Origin: a virus
Virus record (IMG/VR): IMGVR_UViG_3300009009_000018
Location: 1 to 48,869 of that record
Strand: one strand, 5' to 3'
Length of the DNA: 48,869 nucleotides
Shown: piece by piece, positions 12,503-21,187 of the stretch
How the letters are laid out: each line of letters opens with the position of its first letter
How positions within the stretch are numbered: the stretch's first letter is position 1
Position numbers and translations under genes: made by a program
Notes under the pieces: generated by a model
Database searches by the model: none
Told to the model about the DNA's origin: nothing
What the model saw: only the letters and a program-made list of their open reading frames with translations

Positions 12503-15445
12503 TTAGCCCAACCAATCCAAAAGACCCAATTCTTGTAGGCGGATGAACTGTTGTTGTCCGGGTCCGCTCGACACGGGGAACACCACGTTTGTTCGATATC
12601 GATATGGACGAGTAGCAATAGATCCCACGCCCGACGCCTGACGAACGAGCTGTTGTTTTACTTTCGAGACGCTCGTATCGAGTGTTTCTTTGAACGTAGA
12701 CATTATTCCTTCGATGTCTGCCCCCGGGTTATAGTCGAGCGATACGGTCTGTCCTGAGTTGTGTGTGACCAGCCCGTTTGTGATGAAGGCATGATCAAGC
12801 GGCCTACCCTGTTCCAGAAAGCTGGGGTCCACAACATCTCGTCGCCCTAATGTCTCTATCTCCGTAACTTTTTTCCATAGAAACTTAGATTCTAAGAGCA
12901 GATTAATGTGTTGCCAAATAGTCGCATCCAATTGCTGAAGATCATCGCCACGGTCTTTAAACCATCGTTCAATATGCTCCCACGTTACATATAGGCAATG
13001 ACCGTTCTTGTGTGGGCCTTTAGCATTATGTGCCCAATATACGGAGTAGCGTTTTCCGTCCTTCCATCCTCTTTTAATCCCTAACCTATTAGGAAGATCC
13101 ATTAAGGCATGGAGTACTTCGGGGTTGAGTGCTTCCCTTTGTGGGTAGTACCTGCTCTTGGGTTTAAATTCGTTTCCTTTAGTTAGAAAACCTATCTTAT
13201 CTGCGTAGCTAACAAGACTAGGACCACAAATGGTTACTCGCCCGCAGCCATCCGAACTTTTCTTAGGATTAAATTTTTTAGACACGATTCCAAATCTTAA
13301 CAGGAGCTGCTGTAGGTCGCTAAGAAGGTGGTGTGACGAGGAGCAGAAGATTACCATTCCTTCGGAATAGCAACCATCTCCTTCAAAGTAACCGCGAATA
13401 AAGTCACATGCGATACGTTTAGGGGATCTAAAAATGATGTCAGGGATTCTAAGTTCTGGAGATTTTTCATACCCAAAACCTAACGAGAAGAAGAAACGTC
13501 TAATCTCTACACCTGTCAAAGAGTAGATATAAATTGTTTTATTATTTTCGCCACCGTAAGTCCCCTGACTATTATCATGTGATCTTAAGAAATCAGCCTC
13601 TTTTCCAAATGCAGCTACGCAGCAGCGGTTAAAATCTTTAATTATTTCTAAGTCCGTATTTGAGAAAGTAATGCGATCATATTGAGAATGGCAGCCCTCC
13701 GCTATTAAATAACCACAAAGACGTGCCAGTTCTGATGTCATTTTGTTAGGTAATGAATACGGAGATTGGGTCTTTCCGGTGCTGACACTATAAACAGCAG
13801 CTAAGTTTTCTTCAAAAGAAACTTCCCAATCTTCGTTCTCGCTTGTCTCAGTCACCTGCTGCGCTATAAGATCACCTGCTACAAGGTTATCGACTGTTTT
13901 CCACTTCATCTCAAAGGTGGTAGTGTCCAAAGTGAGCACGGGGTGATTTCCTGTAGCGATAACTTCATAACCCAGCTCATTTTCTACTCTGTAGACTTCC
14001 TTTTGCTTTAAATACCAAGCAAGCACCGGCTTTTCGTAACCGTAAGGGGTTAGAAGATCAGGGAAATCTAGTTCATAACACCCCTCTTCTGGTTGATAGA
14101 ACATTCCGTAGTTGTCTTCTAGATGTTGACGGAACTTCGGTACATCCCACACTGGCTTGCCTAAACTGTCAAAATAGCGATATGAGTTTAGTGTAAACCG
14201 TGAGAATAACCCACCTAGTGCCACTGGAGTTGCCGGGTCTCTCGGATCTCGATTGTTAACAGAACACGATCCAAAAGCGTTAGAGTCAAGCCCTAATGCT
14301 TCTATAATCTCGATGCTACGAGTGCCGTCTTCAAAACATTGACAGATAATATCAAATAGTTTTTCTTCGTTGCCGTAAATTAGTTGTTTGCTAATATTTT
14401 TACGCATTAGAATAGAACGATCAAAGATAAGATCCTTTGCTCGGATCATACCCTGCTTGGTTGGAAGTAGTGTTTCGAGATCCACGCAGAAACTCAAATT
14501 TGTCTCTGCATAGAGAATCCTCTGCGCATTTAATCCCCACCACGCACCCGCCAGAATGATAAAGGCTTCGATAGCATTAGGAGGGGAGGCCACATTATAA
14601 TTGGTAGGCGGCCAGTAGGAGTTTACCATCTTAGTACCTTCTAGAAGGTACTCATATAGATCTTCATTTGCATAAGCAAACGATAGGCCCAGCTTCTTTT
14701 GTAGCTTGTCGATAAGCATTCGCAGCGAATTTATAAGATGTGCAGAGGCAGTAGAGATGACTTGCACTACTTGATGTTCAAAATCTAATTGAGATAACGT
14801 GGTGTCTCTTACTTGCCAAAGGGCACTATAAGATCCCGCTTTTGTTACCGCAGGAACATCTACGTAATACGTAAAACCGGTCCCATCCTCAATTTCAACA
14901 AGATCGTATGGTGTCGGAGTTGCGGTAGGAAGACTCGCTGCAAATAAAGGAGTTGTATCCTGCCCTTTAACAAATAGTTTGACGGATAGTTCGATGGGAC
15001 GCACGGTGTTTTTAAAAAAGAGGCGTATGGGCGTATTTACAAACGAGAGAAACTGCTGCAGCTCTGGTACCTGCGGAGTTACGGCAGATTCTACAACATC
15101 GAATTCTAATGCCAGTTCCCACTGCCGCATTTCCTTATCTACCATGACGGTAGAGAGCTGGTATCTGCGGTAGGGTTGCGTTAGTTGTGCCGTGCGTGGG
15201 ACAACCCAACCAACCTTCCACGTTCCAGGCGTTCCCGCCGGAACGGCTACCCCTTGTGCTAAAATAGTACCCGAAGGATCGAGAATTCTATATGACGGAT
15301 ATGCCTGCGGATCAAGCGGCTGAATTGGTTGCGTTTCAGCTTGGTCATAGAAAAACTTCCAAGTGAAGAATTCGAGATTCCCACGGGTAGCGATTCTTGA
15401 GGTTGCCTGTGATGCTTGTCGTCCCGCGTCTTGTGGTAATACCAT
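12503..15445 (-). CDS. Virion-type structural protein interrupted by a large intein
   Basis: The 980-residue precursor contains a 577-residue intein (residues 320-896). Splicing would join residues 319 and 897 (NLSF to SGQTV) to give a 403-residue protein. The extein begins with beta-sandwich sequence (LEFFTWKFF, SYRILDPSGTILAQG, GTWKVGWVVP) and ends with a helical region and a polar tail (SSGPGQQQFIRLQELGLLDW). This looks like a tail, baseplate or neck component, but I recognise no family. Inteins usually sit in nucleotide-binding enzymes, so a structural host protein is unusual. The extein has Ser at +1. AAGGAT precedes the ATG. The gene converges with the PIN-like gene, with only 4 bp between the stops. 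Confidence 0.8.
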   Translation of the reverse strand: MVLPQDAGRQASQATSRIATRGNLEFFTWKFFYDQAETQPIQPLDPQAYPSYRILDPSGTILAQGVAVPAGTPGTWKVGWVVPRTAQLTQPYRRYQLSTVMVDKEMRQWELALEFDVVESAVTPQVPELQQFLSFVNTPIRLFFKNTVRPIELSVKLFVKGQDTTPLFAASLPTATPTPYDLVEIEDGTGFTYYVDVPAVTKAGSYSALWQVRDTTLSQLDFEHQVVQVISTASAHLINSLRMLIDKLQKKLGLSFAYANEDLYEYLLEGTKMVNSYWPPTNYNVASPPNAIEAFIILAGAWWGLNAQRILYAETNLSFCVDLETLLPTKQGMIRAKDLIFDRSILMRKNISKQLIYGNEEKLFDIICQCFEDGTRSIEIIEALGLDSNAFGSCSVNNRDPRDPATPVALGGLFSRFTLNSYRYFDSLGKPVWDVPKFRQHLEDNYGMFYQPEEGCYELDFPDLLTPYGYEKPVLAWYLKQKEVYRVENELGYEVIATGNHPVLTLDTTTFEMKWKTVDNLVAGDLIAQQVTETSENEDWEVSFEENLAAVYSVSTGKTQSPYSLPNKMTSELARLCGYLIAEGCHSQYDRITFSNTDLEIIKDFNRCCVAAFGKEADFLRSHDNSQGTYGGENNKTIYIYSLTGVEIRRFFFSLGFGYEKSPELRIPDIIFRSPKRIACDFIRGYFEGDGCYSEGMVIFCSSSHHLLSDLQQLLLRFGIVSKKFNPKKSSDGCGRVTICGPSLVSYADKIGFLTKGNEFKPKSRYYPQREALNPEVLHALMDLPNRLGIKRGWKDGKRYSVYWAHNAKGPHKNGHCLYVTWEHIERWFKDRGDDLQQLDATIWQHINLLLESKFLWKKVTEIETLGRRDVVDPSFLEQGRPLDHAFITNGLVTHNSGQTVSLDYNPGADIEGIMSTFKETLDTSVSKVKQQLVRQASGVGSIATRPYRYRTNVVFPVSSGPGQQQFIRLQELGLLDWLG
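12758..14488 (-). mobile_element. Intein with LAGLIDADG homing endonuclease in the structural gene
   Basis: The intein starts at Cys1 (CVDLETLLPTKQG, block A). It contains VIATGNHPVLT, a block-B-like GNHPV. Two dodecapeptide endonuclease motifs follow (LARLCGYLIAEG and FIRGYFEGDG), both with acidic residues intact. It ends GLVTHN before Ser. All splicing residues are present: Cys1, the block B His, the penultimate His and Asn, and Ser+1. At 577 residues it is large for this type, with extra sequence between the endonuclease and the C-terminal splicing block. It should be active as a protein-splicing and possibly homing element. Confidence 0.9.
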
Positions 15446-15457
15446 GTTAAATCATCC

Positions 15458-16198
15458 TTAGAGTTTCTCTATTAACAATTGCAACTCTTTTTTTAACCCT
15501 TCTATGTAATTTCTTGCCTCCGGCCCAAATCCTGCTTCGGCTTGTGTGGCGAGTTCTTTATTTAAGTTATCCAAAATAATTTTAGCTTCTTCTTTAGTAT
15601 TTGCTGGGCTTAATCCATAGGTAATAAAATCTTCTGTAAGATCAGACACCCAAGTATTTTCGTTACTAGAATCGCTTGTCTTTAATGCTTGGAGTTCTTT
15701 CTCTTTTGTCTCTTGCCATCTGCAGGCTTCGGTAACATCTGCAATTACAGATGTGGGAGTAACTCTTTGAGAGGGGAGCATCCCTTTTGCTGACATCTTT
15801 TTTATTTCTTGATCTATTGCGTGTGAGGATAAAAGAGTATCCAACTCTTTTTCATTAAAGATGACCGCTGGTGTACTCTTCTTTACTTTAGCAGTCGCTT
15901 CGCTACTATAACATTTATCACAAAGACCACTCGCGTCTGTAATTTTCCCACAAGAGCGGCATTTAGACTTAGCAGGTGTTTCTTTTAAAACATCTTCCAC
16001 GATCTTTTTTGCCTCTTGTATATTTAGAACATGTCCGGCATCAATACTATTTCCTTCTAAATCTAATACTTCCCATTCGTAACCCCCACTAGAGGAGATA
16101 ACAGTGCCTATCATCCCTTCATACTGTACCGTGATGCTTTTATCGTGATCTGGTTTACTCCAGTCTAATGCAGATGCTTTTATAGGTAATTGGTGCAT
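15458..16198 (-). CDS. Zinc-finger protein of unknown function
   Basis: This 246-residue protein has a small N-terminal beta region (GYEWEVLDLEGNSID), as in short phage proteins that clamp DNA or protein. A compact four-cysteine zinc finger follows at about 79-96 (CRSCGKITDASGLCDKC), then a mostly helical C-terminal half ending in a coiled coil (GLKKELQLLIEKL). No family is recognised. It lies directly upstream of the intein-bearing structural gene, 12 bp away, and probably shares its transcript. A virion role is possible from position only. Confidence 0.6.
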   Translation of the reverse strand: MHQLPIKASALDWSKPDHDKSITVQYEGMIGTVISSSGGYEWEVLDLEGNSIDAGHVLNIQEAKKIVEDVLKETPAKSKCRSCGKITDASGLCDKCYSSEATAKVKKSTPAVIFNEKELDTLLSSHAIDQEIKKMSAKGMLPSQRVTPTSVIADVTEACRWQETKEKELQALKTSDSSNENTWVSDLTEDFITYGLSPANTKEEAKIILDNLNKELATQAEAGFGPEARNYIEGLKKELQLLIEKL

Positions 16199-16279
16199 AT
16201 CTATGTCCTTTAAAAAGTAAAGGGATGGGATAAATTATCCATCCCTTGGCCATGTAACGAATCACATGGGATTCACAAA

Positions 16280-16894
16280 TTAATCTTGTTCTTCTGCGCC
16301 CACAATAATTCTAGCTCTAGCGTCTGGAGATACGCCAAGGACGTTACCTAATTCTTCTGTGGATTTTCGGTAGTTTTCTTGGAACTTTTTACCTAAGTTT
16401 GTAGAAAAGGTTTTTAATTCCGCTTCAGGGCAATTAAGATTACCGACTTCCCCTAGCATGGATTTTATCATTTCACGACAAAAAGGCTGAAGAACTTTTG
16501 CGAGTATAGTACGAAATTGATCTTCTTTCGTCTTAAGTGTGTACGCTTGAGCTATAATGCTTCGTGCACTTTCGATAAATGCGGTTAGTGTATATGCGTA
16601 AGTAGCAGTAGATTTTTCTCTATATTGTGCTTCTGCAATAGGTATCAAAGATAGCACAGTTCTTAGACTTTCTTGCAGCACTTCTTCTGGGGATCCTACT
16701 TCCACAGACGCTTGTGTGAAGCTATTGATTACTTTTACGCTATATCCTAGAGCTTCTGCGATCTGCTCTGAGGTGAAACCATCCTTCATCATTTGTAATG
16801 CAGTCTGTTGTGCCTCTAGTGCACTAACATTTATATTCTTTAAGGATGTTAATTCTTGTCGGATGGAACTGTCTTCGAGGTCATAAGTAGCCAT
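16280..16894 (-). CDS. HTH-containing helical protein, candidate small terminase
   Basis: The 204-residue product has a helix-turn-helix near residues 35-60 (MKDGFTSEQIAEALGYSVKV). A long helical middle follows, then a charged tail. This layout (N-terminal HTH, helical oligomerisation core) matches phage small terminase subunits in size and order. It is not next to the large terminase gene, which lies 5.4 kb away on the other strand, so the call is weak. A transcription factor or head-assembly protein is an alternative. No known family signature was seen beyond the HTH. Confidence 0.4.
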   Translation of the reverse strand: MATYDLEDSSIRQELTSLKNINVSALEAQQTALQMMKDGFTSEQIAEALGYSVKVINSFTQASVEVGSPEEVLQESLRTVLSLIPIAEAQYREKSTATYAYTLTAFIESARSIIAQAYTLKTKEDQFRTILAKVLQPFCREMIKSMLGEVGNLNCPEAELKTFSTNLGKKFQENYRKSTEELGNVLGVSPDARARIIVGAEEQD

Positions 16895-16906
16895 ATGATT
16901 TCCATG

Positions 16907-17110
16907 TTATTTTTGCTTAGCTCGGTTAAGCATAGATTTAAGTGCCGCACGTGCTTCATCAATCGCCATAAGTTCATCAGAGCTACCAAGGAGTTCTAAT
17001 TCGTGCCCATACTTTTTGAACGAGTTAAAAAACTCAGTTATTTTAGTATGTGCTTCGAATACGCGTTTTGACATATCGCTTGCTGCTTCGATTTTGCTCA
17101 GAAAGGACAT
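16907..17110 (-). CDS. Small leader-bearing helical protein
   Basis: This is a 67-residue, entirely helical protein. It begins MSFLSKIEAASD, the island leader up to the Ala position, with AGGTAGG before the ATG. The rest (HTKITEFFNSFKKYG, DEARAALKSMLNRAKQK) resembles a short scaffold or core helix bundle. It sits far from the effector island, among virion-type genes, which suggests the leader serves head proteins generally and not only effectors. The function is unknown. Confidence 0.65.
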   Translation of the reverse strand: MSFLSKIEAASDMSKRVFEAHTKITEFFNSFKKYGHELELLGSSDELMAIDEARAALKSMLNRAKQK

Positions 17111-17114
17111 TTTC

Positions 17115-17657
17115 CTACCTTTTCTTCTTATGGGGGATAGCCGCTAGTTTGCTCGTATCGTCATGTGTTGGAATATTACTCTCAAATGTAATAGGTTTTT
17201 TACGTACCGCATTTGTTACAAGCTTTAATACCCACATAAGAGGAACAGCAGCAAGGATAGGCTTAAGAAGAGATTTTAACGTGAGTAGGAACGTTCTAAG
17301 ATCCCAAATTTTGCGGTACCCTTGCTGATTCGCTAAGTCTATAAAACGTTGGGAGTCCATTTTAATGAACTTCCCTCGTGTTTTGTAGGTAACTTCTTTT
17401 TCCGTGGGTCGGATTCTAACGATCTCTAGTTCGGAAGCACCCGTGCGGAGGCGAAGACCCGGCAGGAGTTCCTTAATCGTAAGCTTATTACCTGTGAACA
17501 TACCTGCAGACACTTCGTGTAACCCATTTGCTTTTACCACATCGAGTGGAGAAAGGTGGGGGAGTCCTAACGCTCGAATATGGACATCAGCAAATATGAG
17601 TGCTTGATTCGGCGTAGCCGGAGTAAAAATCCGGCTACCGTATTGGGCTATTACCAC
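17115..17657 (-). CDS. Conserved-looking phage protein with a hydrophobic segment
   Basis: The 180-residue product uses a GTG start after GAGGG. A beta-rich N-terminal half (LKVNG-like turns; KLTIKELLPGLRLRTG) precedes a helical part with one hydrophobic stretch (LLKPILAAVPLMWVLKLV, about residues 130-147). A basic tail (HKKKR) ends it. The stretch is long enough to span a membrane or to insert during DNA ejection. No family is recognised. It is 4 bp from the leader-bearing gene at 16907 and 18 bp from the gene at 17676, so the three are probably co-transcribed. Confidence 0.6.
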   Translation of the reverse strand: MVIAQYGSRIFTPATPNQALIFADVHIRALGLPHLSPLDVVKANGLHEVSAGMFTGNKLTIKELLPGLRLRTGASELEIVRIRPTEKEVTYKTRGKFIKMDSQRFIDLANQQGYRKIWDLRTFLLTLKSLLKPILAAVPLMWVLKLVTNAVRKKPITFESNIPTHDDTSKLAAIPHKKKR

Positions 17658-17675
17658 GCTACTACCCTCACTAAA

Positions 17676-18497
17676 TTAGTCGAGATACTGAACTAATTTT
17701 TCTAATTCTTCTTCACCGTAGCCATAAGCTTTACGGTAATAATCTTTGAGCGCTTCTTTGTTAAATGCCTTCATGTCTTCTGCTGCTTGAACTAAACCAA
17801 GAAGATTTGACGCATTAACTGTTACTTGGCTCCCGTCGGTGAAACGGAGGTGCGCCCCTGTTTCGCTAAGACCAAGAATTTCACCAGTTTTAATTTTTCC
17901 GCCATGAGAACATCTTACTCGGTCACCGTTAGCATAGATATCAGCACCTCGGTTTGTTTCTACGCGTGCTAATGTGACGTTAGATCTTCCGTAGTTCCTA
18001 AATGAGTTAGCTTTGCTGCGCTCTTTTAAGATTTTCTCAATATCGTCTTTTTCTACGCGCTCGATGTATACACTGTCGTTACTTTTAGCCACAGCCCATG
18101 TGTCGTTCATGTTTTCACCAAGAAAAACAGTGTTCGCAACGATCGGCTTCATTTTAAAACGAGTAACATCAGAAAGAGGACGACGGATAGATGGAATATT
18201 GACTACGCAACTGATCGCGCAAAGTTGTGAATGGGACTTCACAGTGTCTGCATCTACAACTAAACGTGGGCGACCATCGTCTTTCGTGCGATATAAATGA
18301 GTAATGGTAGCAATGACATCTTCTTTAGTTGGAGTGTCATAAGCGTCTTGATCGTACTGAATTAAAACTTTTGCAGATTTCCCGTCCTCATCAAGAACGC
18401 GATAGTCAGCAACCACGAAATCTCCACGATATGGAGTTTTCTTAGAAAGCTTGTGACCTAAGCGAGATGCCAGTCTTTCCGCTATACTAGTGTACAT
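17676..18497 (-). CDS. Protein with a KOW/SH3-like C-terminal segment
   Basis: This 273-residue protein has an alpha/beta N-terminal region (GDFVVADYRVLDEDG, KVLIQYDQDAYD, RPRLVVDADTV). Near residues 190-235 it has a small barrel-like segment (GDRVRCSHGGKIKTGEI, then HLRFTDGSQVTVNASNL) of the type seen in KOW or SH3 folds that bind RNA, DNA or protein. It ends in a charged helix (GYGEEELEKLVQYLD). The overall family is not recognised. A TAAGATTAAA motif lies 80 bp upstream, so it may open the transcript that runs to 15458. Confidence 0.6.
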   Translation of the reverse strand: MYTSIAERLASRLGHKLSKKTPYRGDFVVADYRVLDEDGKSAKVLIQYDQDAYDTPTKEDVIATITHLYRTKDDGRPRLVVDADTVKSHSQLCAISCVVNIPSIRRPLSDVTRFKMKPIVANTVFLGENMNDTWAVAKSNDSVYIERVEKDDIEKILKERSKANSFRNYGRSNVTLARVETNRGADIYANGDRVRCSHGGKIKTGEILGLSETGAHLRFTDGSQVTVNASNLLGLVQAAEDMKAFNKEALKDYYRKAYGYGEEELEKLVQYLD

Positions 18498-18576
18498 TTG
18501 GTTTCCCCCATAAATTCATAACAAAATTTATTTTATGCCGTTTTGGCATCTCTAGTCAACTAGGTGACTTCCAGTA

Positions 18577-18685
18577 TTTAATCTTATTGACCTTATTTTA
18601 ACAAATAACGCAGTGAAAAAGATTACTTCCATTAACGCCCACAAAAATCTCATAGATCTCGATTAAACACAATACCTAATCTTAT
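18577..18685 (-). promoter_or_regulatory. Two candidate promoter elements in a 191-bp gene-free gap
   Basis: ATAAGATTAAA (18577-18587) and ATAAGATTAGG (18675-18685) both read on the minus strand toward the gene starting at 18497. The gap 18498-18688 holds no gene. It also has a small ATGCC/GGCAT hairpin near 18536 and a CTAGT/ACTAG palindrome near 18552. Confidence 0.4.
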
Positions 18686-18688
18686 CAA

Positions 18689-19306
18689 TCACTTTATTGC
18701 ATTTTCCCCTAAAATCCACTTTGTTAAATGCGTAGTAAACATTAATTTTGATTTATGACCGTTTGGAAACGAGATGTTGTTTAGCATTTCACAAAAATCC
18801 ACTTCCAATGATTTAGCAAGCGCTAATAGAGGTGGTGGGTTTTCTTGCCAGCAAGGCCATGAGCAGTAACCATAACCTGAAGGGAGGCAGCCCCCTTTTG
18901 GAAACCAAAGTGAATCACTTTGTGTTCCACATACACAGCACTGACGGTAAAGAACAGGGGCATGTTGCTTTTTAGAAAGAGACACAATAGAGTCATGTAC
19001 CATGATAGAAAAAAGAGACGTGTAAAACATTCTTTTTGTGCTTGTTTCGTCCGTGTTTTTCATTCCTAAGAGGGATCTAGATATTTGTTCCCGTAGGTGT
19101 AAAGGCAAAGCACCAAATTCTACTTTCTCTAACGCTTCACGCCGATAGGGATTATGACTAGTTGCTTTTACGTAGTTTAAAAAACAGCGTTTATACGCAC
19201 GACTTATTGGAATATCAGATAAATTAAAAGAACAACTCTCCACTTCACATGGACGGTCTGCTGGGAGTGTTGTTTTTGCATACGGGCAAACAAATTCAGT
19301 AACCAA
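18689..19306 (-). CDS. Cysteine-rich (zinc-binding) protein of unknown function
   Basis: The 205-residue protein has an N-terminal cysteine set (FVCPYAKTTLPADRPC, then EVESCSF). A central CCVCGTQSDSLWFPKGGC followed by YCSWPCW looks like a treble-clef or MYND-like zinc site. Long helices lie between them. No family is recognised. The zinc sites suggest a host-interaction or nucleic-acid role. It is followed by the two promoter-like motifs at 18577-18685. Bases 19307-19396, upstream of it, hold no gene. Confidence 0.6.
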   Translation of the reverse strand: MVTEFVCPYAKTTLPADRPCEVESCSFNLSDIPISRAYKRCFLNYVKATSHNPYRREALEKVEFGALPLHLREQISRSLLGMKNTDETSTKRMFYTSLFSIMVHDSIVSLSKKQHAPVLYRQCCVCGTQSDSLWFPKGGCLPSGYGYCSWPCWQENPPPLLALAKSLEVDFCEMLNNISFPNGHKSKLMFTTHLTKWILGENAIK

Positions 19307-19396
19307 GATGGGACTCCAATGAAATAGAATCGTAATTTCTGTTTTTCCGGTGCTTTGTTTTTCTCTACCCTAGAGTGCTACACACAGAAAAAAATT

Positions 19397-19750
19397 TCAA
19401 GGGGTAAAACCTAATACCTGTTCTGGTGTTTGTACGACATCGTCTTTTGTGACAACAAGAAGCCCTTTGCGCATAAAATCTATAAGAAGAGAGAGTGTTC
19501 TACTAGCATGGTAAGGGTCTTGGCTTCCAAGAAGCGTAAAATCATCATTATCAAACACAAGGGGGAAAGATTTGGAGACGGTTAGTAGTTTATTATTTGT
19601 CCCAGCATCTCCTACACCAGCATACACATGTCTTTTAAAGTTGTAGAACATGGGAGGTTGACTTACAGCACCGATGACTATGTTTACATGTTTCATGTCC
19701 ATACCAGAGAATAAGGGACTAGCCTCATTTATTTTTATGACAACCGCCAT
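19397..19750 (-). CDS. Small protein of unknown function at the divergent promoter
   Basis: The 117-residue product has GAGGAG before its ATG. The sequence is beta-rich (VVIKINEASPLFSG, KHVNIVIGAVSQPPMFY) with a short helical end (TLSLLIDFMRKGLLVVTKDDV). It begins the left, minus-strand arm, back to back with the structural arm. The compact fold and alternating strands resemble phage tail or head completion proteins, but nothing specific is recognised. Confidence 0.6.
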   Translation of the reverse strand: MAVVIKINEASPLFSGMDMKHVNIVIGAVSQPPMFYNFKRHVYAGVGDAGTNNKLLTVSKSFPLVFDNDDFTLLGSQDPYHASRTLSLLIDFMRKGLLVVTKDDVVQTPEQVLGFTP

Positions 19751-19777
19751 TTACGTGTCTCCTCAAATCGGTGGTCG

Positions 19778-19824
19778 ATAAGATTAATAAAAGAAAGAAA
19801 CGCTCTTTCTTTATTTAATCTTAT
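19778..19824. promoter_or_regulatory. Divergent promoter-like inverted repeat
   Basis: ATAAGATTAATAAAAGAAAGA (19778-19798) is mirrored by its near-complement at 19804-19824, with two mismatches and a 5-nt centre (AACGC). Each arm carries the ATAAGATTAA word pointing at its own gene, 54 bp before the plus-strand start and 64 bp before the minus-strand start. This fits two back-to-back promoters rather than a terminator, since no gene ends here. Confidence 0.55.
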
Positions 19825-19841
19825 AGATCGAGATCATACGT

Positions 19842-20834
19842 ATGGCACTAAGAGATCCGAGGGCAAGAGCACTACATCATACGCAACCACGTTGGGGAGA
19901 TCCGACGAACAGTAGGTCGTATGGTGATCCCACAGATATGATTCGAGACGAGCACCACCGTCTTGCAAAGGAGCAGTTGGTACCACAGATTGCAGCACGA
20001 ACAAGAAATGCTATCGCTGTGGACAGAAGAGAAGTGTTTTTCTATCAAAGGCTTAGAGAAGGGCGTAGATGTGTGTGCTGGTCATCAGGAGAAGCTGCTC
20101 CTCATGCCCAATGTCCGGTTTGTCTCGCAACAGGGTTTGCAGGCGGATATTTAAAATGGGGAACAGATCTATATCATTTCGAACCTTCAAGACAGTGGTG
20201 GGGAGTTAACACTATCATCACACCACTTCTTGGGGTTCCCACTTGGTTTACATTAGAGGATCGAGCTACGTCAGGATACATTGAATGGGATCAAGAAATG
20301 CGAAGATCTCACTATTTTGGCGTAGATAGTTGGGGTATCGAGTATCGACACGGTAAAGGAAAAGCATCATTTCTATATAAACTAGAAGGGGTAGACACGT
20401 CATTTATTCCTTTTACCGAAGATGGATTTAAAGATCGGATATTATTAGCGGGGTCTGGGAGGTTTCGTTTTCGCGTGCATTTAACGCGTCCTACGATCCA
20501 TGATGCGTCCCCTATTTTCCTTCAATTTTGGTTTCGTCTTTTGACTGAGGATTCTACTCCACCTGTACTCTATGTTGACGTCCCCAGAAAAAATGAGAGT
20601 AATGTATTAGCAGAGTATGGTGTTCTTGAGACCTTCAATCAGATTCAATTTGCATTTCCTGTGGATAAAATACAGAGGATCAACCTCGAAGATCTTATTG
20701 TGAAGCTAGAGGATATGACACGGTGGAAAGTAATCGAACAATCTCCGAACGACCCTTTGGGGATATTAACTAGTTTCGATGTGCAAGCAAGAAAAGTTTT
20801 TCGGGACGAAGCAATGATGTATGTCCCTTTGTAG
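19842..20834 (+). CDS. Virion-type structural protein with a zinc knuckle
   Basis: The 330-residue product opens the plus-strand structural arm. After a polar N-terminus comes a Cys cluster (RRCVCWSSGEAAPHAQCPVC, then GFAGGY) like a zinc knuckle. A beta-rich region follows (RLRFRVHL-like strands; FIPFTEDGFKDRI; PPVLYVDVPRKNES). The Cys cluster next to a TGFAGGY loop is a pattern I associate with phage head, neck or baseplate proteins, but I cannot name the family. The start codon has only a weak GAGA before it. It lies 12 bp before the coiled-coil gene at 20847. Confidence 0.6.
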   Translation: MALRDPRARALHHTQPRWGDPTNSRSYGDPTDMIRDEHHRLAKEQLVPQIAARTRNAIAVDRREVFFYQRLREGRRCVCWSSGEAAPHAQCPVCLATGFAGGYLKWGTDLYHFEPSRQWWGVNTIITPLLGVPTWFTLEDRATSGYIEWDQEMRRSHYFGVDSWGIEYRHGKGKASFLYKLEGVDTSFIPFTEDGFKDRILLAGSGRFRFRVHLTRPTIHDASPIFLQFWFRLLTEDSTPPVLYVDVPRKNESNVLAEYGVLETFNQIQFAFPVDKIQRINLEDLIVKLEDMTRWKVIEQSPNDPLGILTSFDVQARKVFRDEAMMYVPL

Positions 20835-20846
20835 TGCAGGTGGTAT

Positions 20847-21140
20847 ATGTCAAAAAGTAACATAGAAGCAATGCATCGAATTTTTCGGGAACAGCATCGT
20901 CAGATGATCGAGGAACAGAAGAAACTGCTCGATGATTATAAGCATTACTTTGATGGGGTGTTAAAACAGATGGAAGAATACGAGTGTGTAAAGGATTCTT
21001 CAGTCACAGCAGAAGAGGATGTAGTAAAAGAAATTTCGGAAATTAGCACACTACTAAACGATGCGGTTCAAGTGTACGGTAAGGAACTCGCGGATATTCT
21101 TTTTCAGATTAAAGAAAAGAAAACAGCGAATAAAGATTAA
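20847..21140 (+). CDS. Small coiled-coil protein
   Basis: This 97-residue protein is almost wholly helical and highly charged. It has a long heptad pattern from residue 8 to 45 (FREQHRQMIEEQKKLLDDYK) and a second helix at the end. GGTGG precedes the ATG. It lies between virion-type genes, so it may be a small head or scaffold-type component. No family is recognised. Confidence 0.6.
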   Translation: MSKSNIEAMHRIFREQHRQMIEEQKKLLDDYKHYFDGVLKQMEEYECVKDSSVTAEEDVVKEISEISTLLNDAVQVYGKELADILFQIKEKKTANKD

Positions 21141-21187
21141 ATTAGTAAAGTGAGAGATTTAGAATATAACAGACAAAGGAACATGTA

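Noticed and set aside
18498-18688. Possible tRNA in the gap
   Set aside because: No cloverleaf or TTC loop sequence was seen. The gap holds AT-rich promoter-like words and small hairpins only.
19778-19824. Inverted repeat as a bidirectional terminator
   Set aside because: Genes on both sides point away from it, so no transcript ends here.
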